Source of the DNA: Mangifera indica
Taxonomy: Eukaryota > Streptophyta > Magnoliopsida > Sapindales > Anacardiaceae
Direction: 5' to 3'
Length of the DNA: 64,000 nt
Assembly: GCF_011075055.1 (NCBI RefSeq)
Contig: NC_058138.1
Coordinates: 7,150,001 to 7,214,000, forward strand
Both the position numbers and the translations under genes were made by a program. The notes beneath the pieces were generated by a model, which saw only the letters and a program-made list of their open reading frames with translations, had not been told where the DNA came from and made no database searches. How positions within the stretch are numbered: the first letter of the stretch is position 1; every line of letters starts with the position of its first letter. Shown in pieces: positions 1 to 12,400 of the stretch.

Positions 1-383
1 ATTATTGCAGATAAACACTCGTCTCCAGTTTTCGAATTTTTCAAAGTCAAATGCCAAAATTGAACCCTGCAAAAGATCGACAACAAGCGACTGCTTTTAC
101 TTCTTTTCGTGAAATTCCCGATCACATCGATAAAATTTGCCTCTCCAGAGTTCATCTTATCTTCTCTTCAACATCTCTCCTTCTCGAAAACGTTTGATTT
201 ATCCCCCTTCTCTCTCTCTCTCCTTTTCTTTCAGTTCTACACTCTTTTGTCTTTCAAATTTGATAAAAGCACGCTACCGACCACAGATCCACCCCTATGT
301 CAATTGTTATAACTTAGTCAACGCTGTCAGAAATTTATATTGTCACAAATTCGTTGAATTGATCAGATATTTTTTTGCCTGTT

Positions 384-408
384 TTGACTGGACTTTGCTG
401 CATTGACT
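384..408 (+). promoter_or_regulatory. Paired W-box cores upstream of CRK gene 1
   Basis: Two TTGACT hexamers lie at 384-389 and 403-408, 64-88 bases before the chosen start codon at 472. The same pair with the same 19-base spacing precedes gene 2 and gene 3. TTGAC[C/T] is the core bound by WRKY factors, and CRK genes are known as WRKY- and salicylate-responsive in Arabidopsis, so a defence-response role is plausible. Function here is inference. The sites may also fall in the 5' untranslated region, because no TATA box or transcription start can be fixed from sequence. Confidence 0.4.
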
Positions 409-471
409 AACCATCTATGCAATGTTCCAATATCTCTTACCAAAATCTCTCCGGAACTCATTAATCCTCTC

Positions 472-3400
472 ATGAATATGATACTTATACTTCTTTCTCT
501 TCTAAGCTTTCTCACTTTCGTAGTAGAAGCTATTCCAGTTCCGACATATCTTTACCATGTATGCCCGAACACCACTTCCAACAAAGACAGCGCCTATCAA
601 ACAAATCTCAATCTTCTCTTGGCTGATCTTCCCAGGCAGGCTTATCTCAACGATAAATATTCCGTTGGTTTCTACAACGCTACCGCAGGCAATGACCCTG
701 ACAAGTTGTATGCCCTCTTTCTTTGCCGCGGCGATGTCAATGCGGACACCTGTCAAAGCTGTGTTAATGTTGCAACCACAAACTTAACAACACTTTGTCC
801 TATTGGAGAACAAAGCATAATATGGTATGACGAGTGCCTTTTCCGCTATTCAAACCAGTCCTTCTTTTCTATCATAAGCCGAAGTCCCTCTTTTTGGATG
901 TATTCAACCAACAACTTTACTGGCAGTACAGACATATTTGGTGAGAAAGTTAGTAGTTTGTTGACCGAGGCTACGGCTGAGGCTGTAAACACTTCTAAAA
1001 TGTTTGCAACCAGAAAGGTTAATTTGGATTCTTTTCGTACACTGTATGGTCTAGTGCAGTGCACGCCGGACCTGTCAAAATTTGCTTGCAATAGCTGCCT
1101 TGAAGCAGCTTTTGCAAATTTAAGAACATCACAGGTAGGATCAAGAGTGCTGTTTCCAAGTTGTAGTGTCCGCTACGAATTATACCCATTCTATAATGAA
1201 AGAGAGCCACCAGCACCTCCACCACTTCTGTCTCCATCTCCGCCTCCAACACAACCTCCTCCTCCACCTCCAATTCCTTCCAAAGGTAACGTTCGAATAC
1301 AGTTTACTGAATTACTTAAGTAATAATTAATACCATTTTGCCTTTTTTCTTAGAGTTCACACACTTACGGTAAAAAGACAGAATTAATCCAAAGAAAAGG
1401 TAAATTTCTAATTGTATATGTAATATAACTAAAACATAAAAATTCACAAAGTTTTCCCTTCAATCTTTATTTTATTTTATAATTGAAAAATAGTCAATAT
1501 ACGTATATTTTATTTAACCTTGTGAATTTTTATACATGTCATGAAGTGTCTCAAGCTTGTAATAATCATCATCAAGACAATTTAAAGTACTTAACGTTCA
1601 GGATTATTTAAAATCAATGGGTGGTTATGGTTATCAGAATTTAGAAATTCTGTCTCACATTTTAAGAATTTCATTTTCATTGTGATTCTAGGAATTTCAC
1701 TGTGCACGATATTTTGATATGGGTTAAATAAATTTAAATTATAAATAAAAATATTTTTGTTTGGAAGGAAGAAAAACAATGTGGATTGCAATAGGCGCGA
1801 CAGGATCGGCAATTATAGTACTACTGCTTGGCTCTTCCCTTCTGTGGAGAAGACACAAAAGAGATAAAGGTAATTTATTTATAACTTTGCATTAAGAGAA
1901 GATTAAGTTTCTTCATTCTCCACATCAGTTTGTCAACATATATGATGCCATCAGTTTGGAGGGTCACAACAATATTGAGGAAAATATGTATCAAATTGTG
2001 TTGGTTAATCAATTGCCTTGAAACTACTAAAGAAAAGAGGTAACACCAAACCTGCCTATAATATTAAATAAGAATTGAATAAATTATGTGTACTAACAAA
2101 TTATATAAATTAAGTAATAATTTGTAACTGACTAATGTAATAGTTTATTTTTTCTTCATTTTAAAATCATTCATTTAAATATTATTATATTAATTTGTAT
2201 AAATAAGTTTGTATATCTTATTTGGACATTTAATATCTCATAAGAATTTGTTTAAATAATAATATTAAATAAGAATAATAGCCACCCCCCCCCCCCCCCC
2301 CCCCCCCCTCTCTCTTTGTTCAGTTTCCCTCTCCGTTGCTATCTATTAATTTCCCTTTCTTGATTACATCTATAACTATCTCTGTAAACACACTGCCAAA
2401 GTGCCAGTAGCCTACAATAATAATAAAGTGTGACATATCACAAGATTTTGAAAATTTTTGGCAAAATAAGTGGATTGATAATCCTTGATATTTTATATAG
2501 TTTTTTAAAATTAAGTGTACCTTGTAGAAGAGAAATCAACCAATGATCATGAAGTTCAAGTACTTTGCTTGAAAGAGGACAGTGTTGGAGGTGATTATTC
2601 ATATGATATAATACAAGGACAGGAATCTCAAGACTTCCCTCATTTTCCATTAGGCATCATACTAGAGGCCACACAGAATTTTTCTAATGATAATAAGCTT
2701 GGTGAAGGTGGGTTTGGCCCTGTGTACAAGGTGCGTATAATTTTGATTTCAATTTGGTGAATAGACTTTGATATTTTTTAAACATGTTATGTACTTTGAA
2801 TGGCTGACTTGTGATCTCCATATCCACAAATGATTGGTGTTCACAATATAATGTTTTCTTTTTTTAGTGAACATAAATTTTTAAAAATAATTATTTATAA
2901 ATTTAAAACATAGATGACTTCATTTTGGTCATAATCCATAATTGGTTAAAATTACATTATTTATTTATTTTTTTTTTTTTTGCTTTCGTGAGCGTGCCAT
3001 AGGTATGCAAGGCTATTGAGCCAAGCCTTCCATGGTTGGAGCTTGATAGCTTTGTATACCCATAGGTAAGCTCGAACAATGATCGTTCGTTTCAAGCTCA
3101 ACAAGTTGAGCTGAAATTGCCTACTAAGCTCAAATCCACTTTTTGGAAATCAGTTTTATATTTAAGGATCAATTTTCATCGTAGCAACCAATTTTATACT
3201 TTTCATAGTCATTATAACAAAGTTGCTAATTACTTCAGGGAATATTAGTGGATGGGAAGGAAGTCGCTGTGAAGAGGCTCTCAAGAACTTCTGGGCAAGG
3301 GCTAAAAGAGTTAAAAAACGAAGTAACTTTAATTTCCAAATTACAACACAAAAATCTTGTAAGACTTTTGGGATGTTGCTTAGAGGGGAATGAGTCGATG

Positions 3401-4850
3401 CTCATCTATGAGTATATGTCTAACAAAAGCCTTGACTTCCTCCTCTTTGGTTTGTTCTAAAACTTCATTATTTATTTATTTTTCTGATAATCCATAAATA
3501 CCCTCACTTACTTTGCAAGCTCAATTTCCAAACTATAGCCCCCAACAAGTAATAAGGAAAGTGCATAATAAAAAGTTCTCCAACTATCCACAATCTATTT
3601 CAGCTATTTTTTTGAATGTAAATATTTTAATTTTTAGATATAAATATTTTATTTCAGGATATCTCACTATTTGGTAACCAATAATTAGGTAAATATTTTA
3701 TTTTAGGACATCTCATTATTTAGGAAGGTGATAATTAGGAAATAATATTTTTTCTGTTTTTATTGATTTATATATTGTATAAATATTGTACTCTTTCAAT
3801 TGGAAATACAAGTTGAAAATTTCATTTACTTTACAATTTTCTTTAACAAGCCCTTCCATTAGTGGAAAGTGATCAAATATGACTTTGTTAAGCATGCAAA
3901 CATGTGCCAGTGAAATGGGTTTAAACTTGTATTTATTTTATGTTCAAATTCAACTAGGAGCTTAGAACTAGATTGGAAAAGACGTATAAACATTATTAAT
4001 GGCAATGCACGAGGTCTATTGTATTTGCATGAGGATTCTCGACTCAAAGTAATTCATCGGGATCTCAAAACAAGTAATGTTTTATTAGATAATGAAATGA
4101 ATCCTAGAATATCAAACTTTGGAATGGCCAGAATATTTGGTGGAAATCAAAATGAAGCTAACACCAAGAGAGTTGTTGGCACATAGTAAGTGCATTACAA
4201 TTCTTTCCTATCGTACTTTCTACCATGATTTCTCAAATAAGAATATGAATACAAATAGATCTTTTTCCATTGGATTGAATCTTATTTTGTTTTTCCAATG
4301 TCTAACAGTGGATATTTGGCTCTTGAGTATGCTATGGAAGGATTATTTTCTGTCAAATCTAATGTTTTCAGTTTTGGAGTTCTTCTACTTGAGATTTTGA
4401 GTGGAAAAAGGAATAGCGGATTCTATCTTTCAAAACATGGCCAAAGCTTGCTTAATTATGTAAGTCCCAATTTTTAATCTTTACGTTGAATGTACAATGA
4501 TCTTAGTTAATGGTTTAAAACAAGAATATATGATTTTTTAGGCTTGGAAGCTATGGTGCGAAGGACGTGCATTAGAGCTAATGGATCCCGTTTTGGAGCA
4601 ATCATGTGTTCCAGGTGAATTATTGAAATATATGCATGTTGGATTGTTGTGCGTTCAAAAAGATCCAGCTGACAGACCTACCATGTCATCTTTAGTGGTC
4701 ATGTTGGCAAGTAATACCATAATTCTTCCTAAGCCAACTGAACCTGCATTTTTTGTTGGAAGAGTTGTGAATTTAACTCATTCTTCATCTGATACTAAAA
4801 TTTTCTCCACCAAGAATGAGGTAACCCTTTCAAGTGTTTCACCTCGATGA
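472..4850 (+). CDS. Cysteine-rich receptor-like kinase, type A (gene 1), with damaged kinase core
   Basis: Predicted plasma-membrane receptor kinase of the DUF26/CRK family. Seven exons: 472-1285, 1768-1869, 2516-2730, 3239-3449, 3948-4185, 4309-4459, 4542-4850; all are open and join in phase (679 residues). The start at 472 places a hydrophobic signal peptide ([10 protein letters not shown]) at once. Each DUF26 domain shows C-X8-C-X2-C. A proline-rich stalk ends exon 1 and exon 2 is the transmembrane segment. The kinase has GEGGFG, VAVK and HRDLK, but DFG reads NFG, the APE motif reads ALE, and ING(I)ARG carries Asn. The intron before exon 5 ends in AA (3946-3947) where genes 2 and 3 have AG. 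An AG at 3964-3965 would restore frame while dropping six codons. Catalysis is therefore doubtful: it may be a pseudokinase receptor or a pseudogene in the making. An antisense copia element begins 220 bases past the stop. Confidence 0.8.
2285..2308 (+). repeat. 24-base C homopolymer in intron 2 of gene 1
   Basis: An uninterrupted run of 24 C is followed by a short TC repeat. It sits in the pyrimidine-rich part of intron 2 upstream of exon 3, where the paralogues have a mixed C/T tract instead. Runs this long are unstable in replication and often miscounted in sequencing, so the exact length is uncertain. Confidence 0.9.
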
Positions 4851-5070
4851 CAATTGTTCTATGGATAATTGCATTTATGTAAATTTCCTCATTTATTGAA
4901 AGCTACAGAAGTATGTCATGGAAATTTTGGCAACTTACCACCTTACTCCTGTATTTATTTTAGTCACGGCTTGGAATAACAGTTATTTAATCAATTTGTT
5001 GAAAATGGATTTATTAGAAACTCTTAAGAAACTGAAATAAGCCCGGGAATGATACAGAAAAAAAAAAAAA

Positions 5071-5228
5071 TGCTAGACTAATTTCCGAATAACCTCTCGA
5101 TATTTTGATGAAGCAAAACGGATGTATTTTGGAAGGATTTCAAAAACACGCCGTTTTACGTTATCCTCTACGCCAACTTTATCTACAAAATTCTGTTAAA
5201 CTTTAAAAACAACCCCACATTCTTCACA
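5071..5228 (-). repeat. Deleted 3' LTR of copia remnant 1
   Basis: On the minus strand it starts TGTGAAGAATG right after the purine tract GAGGGAGGA and ends GTCTAGCA, giving the TG...CA ends of an LTR. The matching LTR of element 3 (50027 to about 50395) is some 240 bases longer inside, so this one carries an internal deletion near 5095. The 5' LTR is absent. Confidence 0.6.
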
Positions 5229-5449
5229 TCCTCCCTCAAACAGAATGTGTAAGCATCCTCGTTAGAGAAGAATGTATAAGCATGAGCAATATACAACTTT
5301 TTTTTCCTCCGCAGCAACAAGACACTGGTAAAGAAAGATTATTAACAGTGATTAAAAAAAATAAAAAGCTCCCTGAAGCACAGTCTAAACAATTCTCCTT
5401 GAGAAAGCTCTTTCATCAAGCACAACTACCACAGTATTCCTTTCAAGAA

Positions 5450-5686
5450 TTACGCAGATGAGACTACAGAACTCTTATCAGTTTCACACCATTCTATCAC
5501 CTTAAGCTTGTCCCTTAAGTATTTGAATTTGACGGCAGGTAATGGCTTCATTAAGATATCTGCATTCTGATGTACAGTTGGCACATGGTTGACAGCCAGT
5601 AGATCCTTAGCAATTAGCTCCCTAATATAATGCACATCAACCTCCACATGCTTTTTTCTACTGTGAAAAACAGGATTGCAGGCCAA
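5450..5686 (-). pseudogene. Copia RNase H, C-terminal fragment
   Basis: The minus-strand reading contains NPVFHSRKKHVEVDVHYIRE and, after it, HQNADILMKPLP, the conserved end of Ty1/copia RNase H (host-range NPVFHARTKHIEID-type and ADIxTKPLP motifs). It ends with a natural stop near 5450. The upstream junction to reverse transcriptase is a deletion at about 5715 that copia remnant 3 shares. Confidence 0.85.
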
Positions 5687-5713
5687 GGACCCTGCACTTT
5701 GATTGTCACATAC

Positions 5714-6300
5714 TTAAGCCTGATTTAAGTACAAGCCTATTTCATTTCTATGAGCTTCAAACCCCAAAAAAGATCTCAACTCACAGAAATTTTTAAGATC
5801 AAACTTTGAATTCAGATCACTCACCAGCTCCTGTATAACTTCAAACCTTGGGCCTGTAAGCAAGATGTTATCTACATATATAAGAATGCAGATCATCTTT
5901 TCTTTATTTTTCAGAATGAACAAGCTGGAATCTGATATAGATTCCTCAAATCCTCTCTTTATCAATGACTTTTTAAGCCTCTCAAACTAAGCTCTTGGGG
6001 CTTGCATCAACTCATAAAGAGCCTTTTTGAGTTTGCACACAAAATTACACTTCTCATTATTTATGAACCCCTCTGATTAGGACATAAAAACTACTCCTTG
6101 CAACTCCCCATTGCTAGAGAAATTATAATTTTGATTGTTGCAGGTACAACAGGACTAAAAGTTTCCAGGAAATCAATCACAGGGTTTTGTTGAAACCCTT
6201 TTGCCACAAATCTGGCCTTTAGTTTGTTAACTGTCCAATCAGAAGTATATTTAGTTTTGAATACCCTCTTGTGACCAACAACATTCATTTCTTTGGTCAA
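5714..6300 (-). pseudogene. Copia reverse transcriptase fragments
   Basis: Two separate open pieces on the minus strand (6091-6300 and 5714-5965) cover the N-terminal RT block (KARFVAKGFQQ, FLETFSPVV) and the block around the active site. The catalytic YVDD is YVDN here, so the enzyme could not copy RNA. Stops and a deletion between the pieces remove the middle of the palm, including the QLDVNNAFL stretch that remnant 2 still has. Confidence 0.85.
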
Positions 6301-6305
6301 AGGAA

Positions 6306-6900
6306 CTAACTCCCAAGTTCATTCTTAATTGAAGCAATGTATTCCTCTACCATGGCTTTATACCATAATGGACTAGCTAAGGCATCGGTCACACTTTTTG
6401 GTTCTTCATGAGTGAAAGTTTGTGTGATACAGGCAAAGGTTTTTGGTGGTGGCAAATGCCCTGTTTTGGATCTTGTTTTCATAGGATGGCTAAAAGTGTT
6501 TAATGGTTTGAACTGATCCTCTGACTGCACGTTTCTTTCTGTATGAGACTGAACACAACAAGGTAACATTACTTCAAGCTTTACAGAGGGAAACAGGTCA
6601 GATGTGCTAGGTGGCAATTCGGGTAAATTTTGTAATGGCTCAATGTTCGTTTGTGGAACGGACTGTGTTTCAGTTTCAGAATTTGAGTTTAATGTGGTAG
6701 AGTGGTCAGGTATTTTGTTTGTTTGTGAAGAAGATTGTGTGACATTTTCAGAATTTATGTTTAATGTGGAAGAATGTTTAGGCATTGAGGAATTCAAGCC
6801 TTCTCGTTGCAATGTATAGAATTCAGAACCAGAGAGCTATTTTTCTGATTTGGAAGTCCTAAATTCTGACCTATTATCACTTGGAAGGTTGGATGTAACT
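6306..6900 (-). pseudogene. Copia pol linker between integrase and reverse transcriptase
   Basis: The minus strand encodes a Ser/Thr/Asn-rich linker with two near-repeats of about 30 residues (TLNINSE.../TLNSNSE...), then THSERNVQSEDQFKPLN and the RT lead-in PLWYKAMVEEY. The same linker is in remnants 2 (24006-24947) and 3 (52393-53040). Long linkers of this kind are normal in plant copia polyproteins. A frameshift separates it from the RT block. Confidence 0.75.
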
Positions 6901-7219
6901 GGTTTTCATTCAGAATTCTGACCCACCTCACCACCACCACACTCCCCATACCACCACACACCCCCACACCACCATACACCCCCCCACCCCACCCCACCCC
7001 CCGCCCGGGAAATCTGCTTGCAATACTTTTGAGTTTTCATTCAAATTGCCTTTCAACTGGCTTATGGAATTGAATGAACACTGCCCTAGTTTCTGACTTA
7101 GATTTTAGAGGATACAACCATGTAAACCTACAATAGTCATCAAGAAAGTGAACGTAAAATCTGTAGCCTTCTTTTGTTAGAACTGGTGTTGGATCCCACA
7201 AGTCACTCTGGATCAATTC

Positions 7220-8364
7220 TTAAGGACTTTTTGCTTTAGAACTAGAGGCTGGAAAATGAAATTGATGACTTTTGCCTAGTTGGCAAGCACTACATTCATG
7301 CAATTTATTCAAGTCATTTAATGAAACAGAAAATTGCTTTGTAACTTCTCCAGGAACTTTATTGCAAGGATGACCAAGACTTCTATGTAAAGTAGCAACA
7401 TCTACTCTATTAGCAAGCAAAACAGAATTTTCCAGTAATATATTTTCTTCAACATAACAATCCTTATTTCTAGACTCACTATTAGTCATAACAGTGCAGT
7501 TTACAACATTTTTTATTTTGTTGCTGGACAGTACAGATTGTGAAGCAGTACACTTGGAAGAAATCTTGCAAAATTCACCATCAGCAGAATCAGCAAAGGT
7601 AAGCTCTTTATTTTCGGTAAGGTATGAAAAAGAACAAGGAGCAATGGAGTGTAACTGATATAGACCATCTTTAAGGACTCCATGCAGAAGAACAGCTCCT
7701 GACTCCTTATCCTTAACAAGACAACAATCAGCAGAAAATTCAACAATAACATTATTGTCTTGTGTGAACTTTGATATGCTAAGCAAGTTCTTTTGGTTCT
7801 TTTGGGCGCTCACTGAACATTTTTTCAACTGTAAACATCTACTGGTTAAAGAAGAAGGAATTGATGAACTACCTGTATGTGAGATAGGCAAGCATTCCCC
7901 ACTTCCAACTTGCAGCTTTTGTTTCCCTGTATATTCGTTTGTACAGACAGCTGCTGCAAGTCAGAGGTTACATGGTCATTAGCTCCTGAATCCATATACC
8001 AATTTGGATTGTTGACTGGTGAAGGGTTGGCTATATATGCTCTATTTTGTTGAGGAATTGGGGTGTTTATTTCTTTGTTTGGGTGGTGGGTGTTTAAGGT
8101 TTGAGTAGAGTGTTTATTGGCAGAAGATTTTTGTGTAGCGAGAAATGCCTCAGCAGGTTCATTATGGTCTATTTCAGGAGAGGAACTTTTCTGTTGATAA
8201 GCAAACCTTCTGTTTTTAGGAGAGGAATTTGTCTGTTGATAACCAAACCTTCTGTTTTCACCTCCAACTCCGTGGGCTGAAATTCCAGTGTAGGTAATAT
8301 CAAATCTATGATAGCAGTGGAGAGCAGCACATCTCGCAACCCAAATTGTAAACCACTTTTTCAA
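7220..8364 (-). pseudogene. Copia gag tail, protease and GAG-pre-integrase
   Basis: The upstream piece (7846-8364) ends gag with a broken zinc knuckle (ALHCYHRFD remains) and carries the aspartic protease motif WYMDSGANDHVT. The downstream piece (7220-7891) has the pre-integrase zinc site LHRSLGHP...CSACQLGKSHQ. The two overlap in different frames, so a frameshift lies between them. Above about 8345 the sequence no longer resembles copia, and the same break occurs in remnant 3 at about 54515. Confidence 0.85.
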
Positions 8365-9474
8365 AATTTATCAAACCAAATCATACTGTTTTATAAACCA
8401 AACCTATTAAAACTATAATTTTTTAATAATTTGATCTAATTTTACAATTTGAATTAAATTTTGCACACCCTTAAGAAAACATTTAATTTAAGTAATATTT
8501 TATTATTAAAATAAAAAAAATTACCTTAAAAATAAATTACTTAAAATGAAGTTTTTCACGAGTCACGTGCCACATCTTTCAATGATAGGGTTGTTTCGTG
8601 TCATTATTTTATGTTCTAAATATCAAAGAGAATCCTTAATTTTATTACCTCTTTAAATGATAACCAATCATCTCTACTAATTTTAATCTCCATATTACCC
8701 TTAAGCTTCTCTCAACAAAATAAAATTTGAAGAGGACAAAATAGCCAATCCCCATTGCGCGAAGGGAAAGTCAATTCATTTTCAATTGTTAATAGCTTCA
8801 TATAGTGTTATATTCTAATCTAATTAACTTAAATTCAAAAATTGATTTTATTTAATTAGATTATATTTAAATTTATTTAATTTAAATTTAAATTGAAAAA
8901 TTTAATTCATTTTGAAACTAAATCAAACTCTAATTTAAGAGAATTTAATTTAAATTGACTCAACAATTAATAAAATATTCGATTCAGTTTAAATTTGATT
9001 TATAAATCGATTCAAATTATAATTATTTATTAATATCATTTTGCATTATTTAAAAATTTTAACTATGAATCTAAATGATATATCTAAGTTGTTGATTTGA
9101 ATTATAAATTCAAACTATATTTAAACCGAATTTGAAATAAATCTTTTTCATTCAAATTATATTTATTATTAGTTTGACAAACTCAAATAAATTCGAGTTA
9201 AAAAATATTTAAACTCAGCATAATTCATATCCATCCTAACTTCATATCAATGATTTTTTTTTTTTACCACTAAACTTTAATATGTTAAATTAAATAATAA
9301 ATTATCAATAAAATTTAAAAAAAGATAATTTTTGATATAAATAAAAAAGGGTATTCTGATCTCCATGAGAAGGGACACCGCCCATTACCCAATACCCATC
9401 ACCAGTCACCTGTCACCACCAATCAATTATATTTTATTCAACATCACAACAATTGTACAATCCACTTCTCTTGT
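8346..9474. other. AT-rich spacer without a gene
   Basis: No coding sequence is supported. The first 130 bases match the stretch beyond copia remnant 3 (54515-54640), so they travelled with that element. From about 8475 the text resembles the termini of the MITE family seen at 30390 and 46455 (ATTTAATTTAAGTAATATT-like), but no second terminus was found. The rest is simple AT-rich sequence. Confidence 0.5.
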
Positions 9475-12400
9475 TTATCCTTGGCATAAACTTCTACACC
9501 AATATACACAGTAAATTATTTGTTTCCGTTCTTTAGTGGCAGTGTAGACAAACTTACAGTGTGAACCGATATAGTCAAGTCAGTGACGTGACTGGCAGTG
9601 GCCTAACTCTAGACAATTCATAGTGCTTTCATTTTCAATGAATTTTCACATCAATGAGCTCTTCTGGCTAGGATTATCGGCCAACAAAGAATTGCTAGCA
9701 GCCCCCCTCTATGTTGTTTTCAAAATGACTAACAATAGTTATGAATATTTTTTTATATGTTATACATATCATACAATGTGATGTAACATATGTGAAAATG
9801 ATACATATTTTAAAATGTATTAAATTAATATAATATAGTAGACATATCGTATGATATAATACGTATTATAGAATATGATATATATTACCAATATAAATTG
9901 ATATATTTTTATAAAGAAATATTAATGTGATAGGAATACATATAAAAAATTTAAATTTTTAAGAGGTGTTTGTGATACTTTTTATGATGATAATATGATA
10001 ATTTGAATTTTTTTATTTTATTTAAAAAAAACATAATCTAAATACAATATGATATATGATACTAAAAATTAAATTTTTGATATACGATATGAAATGTGTT
10101 TTCATTTCATCCCTTGGCCGAGCATATTTTGCTCTCATTAAATCGTTTAAGATTATGATTCTTAAGGATCTTCACGTAAATAAAACATGGACTACTGTAA
10201 ACATTTAAAAGCACACCATATTTATATTGATTTTATATATATAAAATTTTTGACAAATAATTTCTTCTTAATATATTGTTGAATTTAGAGTTGTTTTATT
10301 GTGTTCCAATGTATGATCATGGCGGCTGTTGAGCATTGGTTTCTGTTGATACATGTATAAACTTACCGATAATTTTAATAAAAACTAAAGTATATTTTCT
10401 AAAGAGGTTAGAAAGGTTATTAAGACACTAAAGATCTCGATAATTTCTTATGTTGATTGGTTTCATGTTTAAATGAATATTGTTTAACCTCCAATTGATA
10501 TGAAGATTTTCGTGCAACATTTAGATTAATCCTTCAAGTATTTGTATTCCCTGAGATTTTAATCATTTTCTCATGATCTCCAATATATTTCGTTTTATTT
10601 TTAGGCCAAAGGTCTTATTCCCACCCAAAGTTTAGTGTTGTCCCAAATTTTATCCATTAACTTTAAAAGTTTCAAATATCCACCTATGAGTAGTTAAAAT
10701 TAACAGAACCAGTTAAGTTCCAGAGATAAAATAATCATTTATTTAGTAATATATTAAAAATAATAAAACATTACCCATTCCCTCTTTAGGTTTAAAAAAT
10801 TAACAATTTTTTTCATAATTAAATTTTGAAAAGTTACATCTCTCCCTATGGTTCCAATCTTGTCCTTTCTTCTCTGGTGACTAGATTCCGATTAAGTTTG
10901 TCATCATCCCTTCTTCTCCCTCTGCTAGCAACAATGAAGAAATATTGGTGAACTACGTGAAGCCGATGAAGTGAAGAAGTCGATGTGTGTCTTCATCTCT
11001 GTAGGCGGACCAAGACAATTCACCTTTGTCCACCCTAGATCGACGTCAAAAGATGCGGACAAACCCTTTGTTGATGTCTTCTAATGCCCATCTAAGGTAT
11101 AGAGATGAAAAGTCTCTTTGTTAGACGATCTTCATCCGATGAGAAAATGTGATGTTGCCTAAAGAATGCGACAGAGATATCAAGAGAGAAAATGTTGATG
11201 GTTGGGAAACCAATGTTTGTTGGAGAGGGGGAGTTCGAAACCCTAGGGGAAAATTTGTTCATTTTTCAAACCTTGGGTGGGGTGGGGGCAAATTGTTAGT
11301 TTTTAAACCTAAGGGTAAATGGATAAAATTTTATTTTTAACTATTTTTGTTAAATAACAATTTTATCCCTAATGATAATTGTAAAAATTAACAGATTAAT
11401 GGGTGTTTGAGATTTTTAAAGTTAATGAGTGAGAATTTGAGGAAACACTAAACTTTGGGGGGAATAAGTCCTTTGACCTTATTTTTATCACTCTTTATCC
11501 ATTCCTCTTCTTATTGAACTAAAATATAATTCACCATTTCAATCAATCTTATAATGAAAAATATTCATAACTAAATTTATTATAAAATTTTCTAACAAAA
11601 TGTACAAATATAATCATAAAAAAAAAATCATTTTGTTGTTTCGATGACTAAAATAATAAATTTATTGGTTTTTGACTATTAAGGATTGTATAGTCTTAGG
11701 ATTTGGGGTTTTAAAGGGGTTTTGGACGATGCTTTTAGGGGTTTATGGAAAATATCCATCACAACTATTCTAAAGTTCTATTAGCTATCATATCTATGAG
11801 TATAGTGTCAAAATTTAATACAAAATTTGGAATATCTCAATGAAACCCCACATTGTAAAATATTAATTTACCCATATACTTTTTATCCATTACAGATTTT
11901 TTGAAGTTTTTCTATATTTCATAACTAATAGTATTTCAACTATAAGCCATTCAAAATTTGACAATTATTCTTTAAACCCCCTATAGGATAAACTATCAAT
12001 TTACCCTATGTAGTTCAATATCATAATGCCACATGGTAAAATATCTTTGTACCCCTTATATTGTCAAATATTAATAACCCCATTGTAAAATATCACGGCC
12101 CCTATGTATGGTTAAATATCTAATAATACCCAATATTATAAAATAGCAATTCACCCCCTATAATTATAATATCAAATGGCCTCTACAAGTTTCTACCATG
12201 TTTATTGCATAATGATTGCATAATCAACAAATAAGTCAAGGCACTCTAGGCACACCCAACCTATCATTTACACCCTTAAACAGTGGTAGGCTATTTCTGG
12301 CAAATATCTATTTGCTCTCTTAGGTGTTCACCTTACCAGTTTAGCGTAGCACAATGCTAATCCACTACAATATCGTTGTTAGCACAAACAACAAAAATTA

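Larger units (their letters stand above)
5071..8345 (-). mobile_element. Ty1/copia retrotransposon remnant 1 (antisense)
   Basis: The element lies antisense to the CRK genes. Reading on the minus strand from 8345 down it holds the tail of gag, aspartic protease, GAG-pre-integrase, a stub of integrase, a linker, reverse transcriptase, RNase H, a purine-rich tract (5229-5237) and a short 3' LTR. It is dead: gag is cut off inside its zinc knuckle, most of integrase is missing and replaced by a C-rich tract (about 6915-7010), and RT is joined to RNase H by a deletion. It starts 220 bases after the gene 1 stop, at the same relative place as element 3 after unit e, so the two are copies of one insertion. 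Confidence 0.88.

Noticed and set aside
502..1273. Antisense open frames opposite CRK exon 1
   Set aside because: They recur opposite every exon 1 copy only because the sense protein is conserved; they have no recognisable domains and the sense strand has clear motifs.
3000..3080. Possible tRNA gene near GTGCCATAGGTATGCAAGGCTATTGAGCC
   Set aside because: It recurs in the same intron of units c and e as part of intron homology, and I could not form a cloverleaf with A and B boxes.
7755..7982. Plus-strand open frames across copia remnants (also 6604-6819, 24373-24606, 25104-25470, 51876-52136)
   Set aside because: They are shadows of the antisense copia pol reading, which shows clear conserved motifs.
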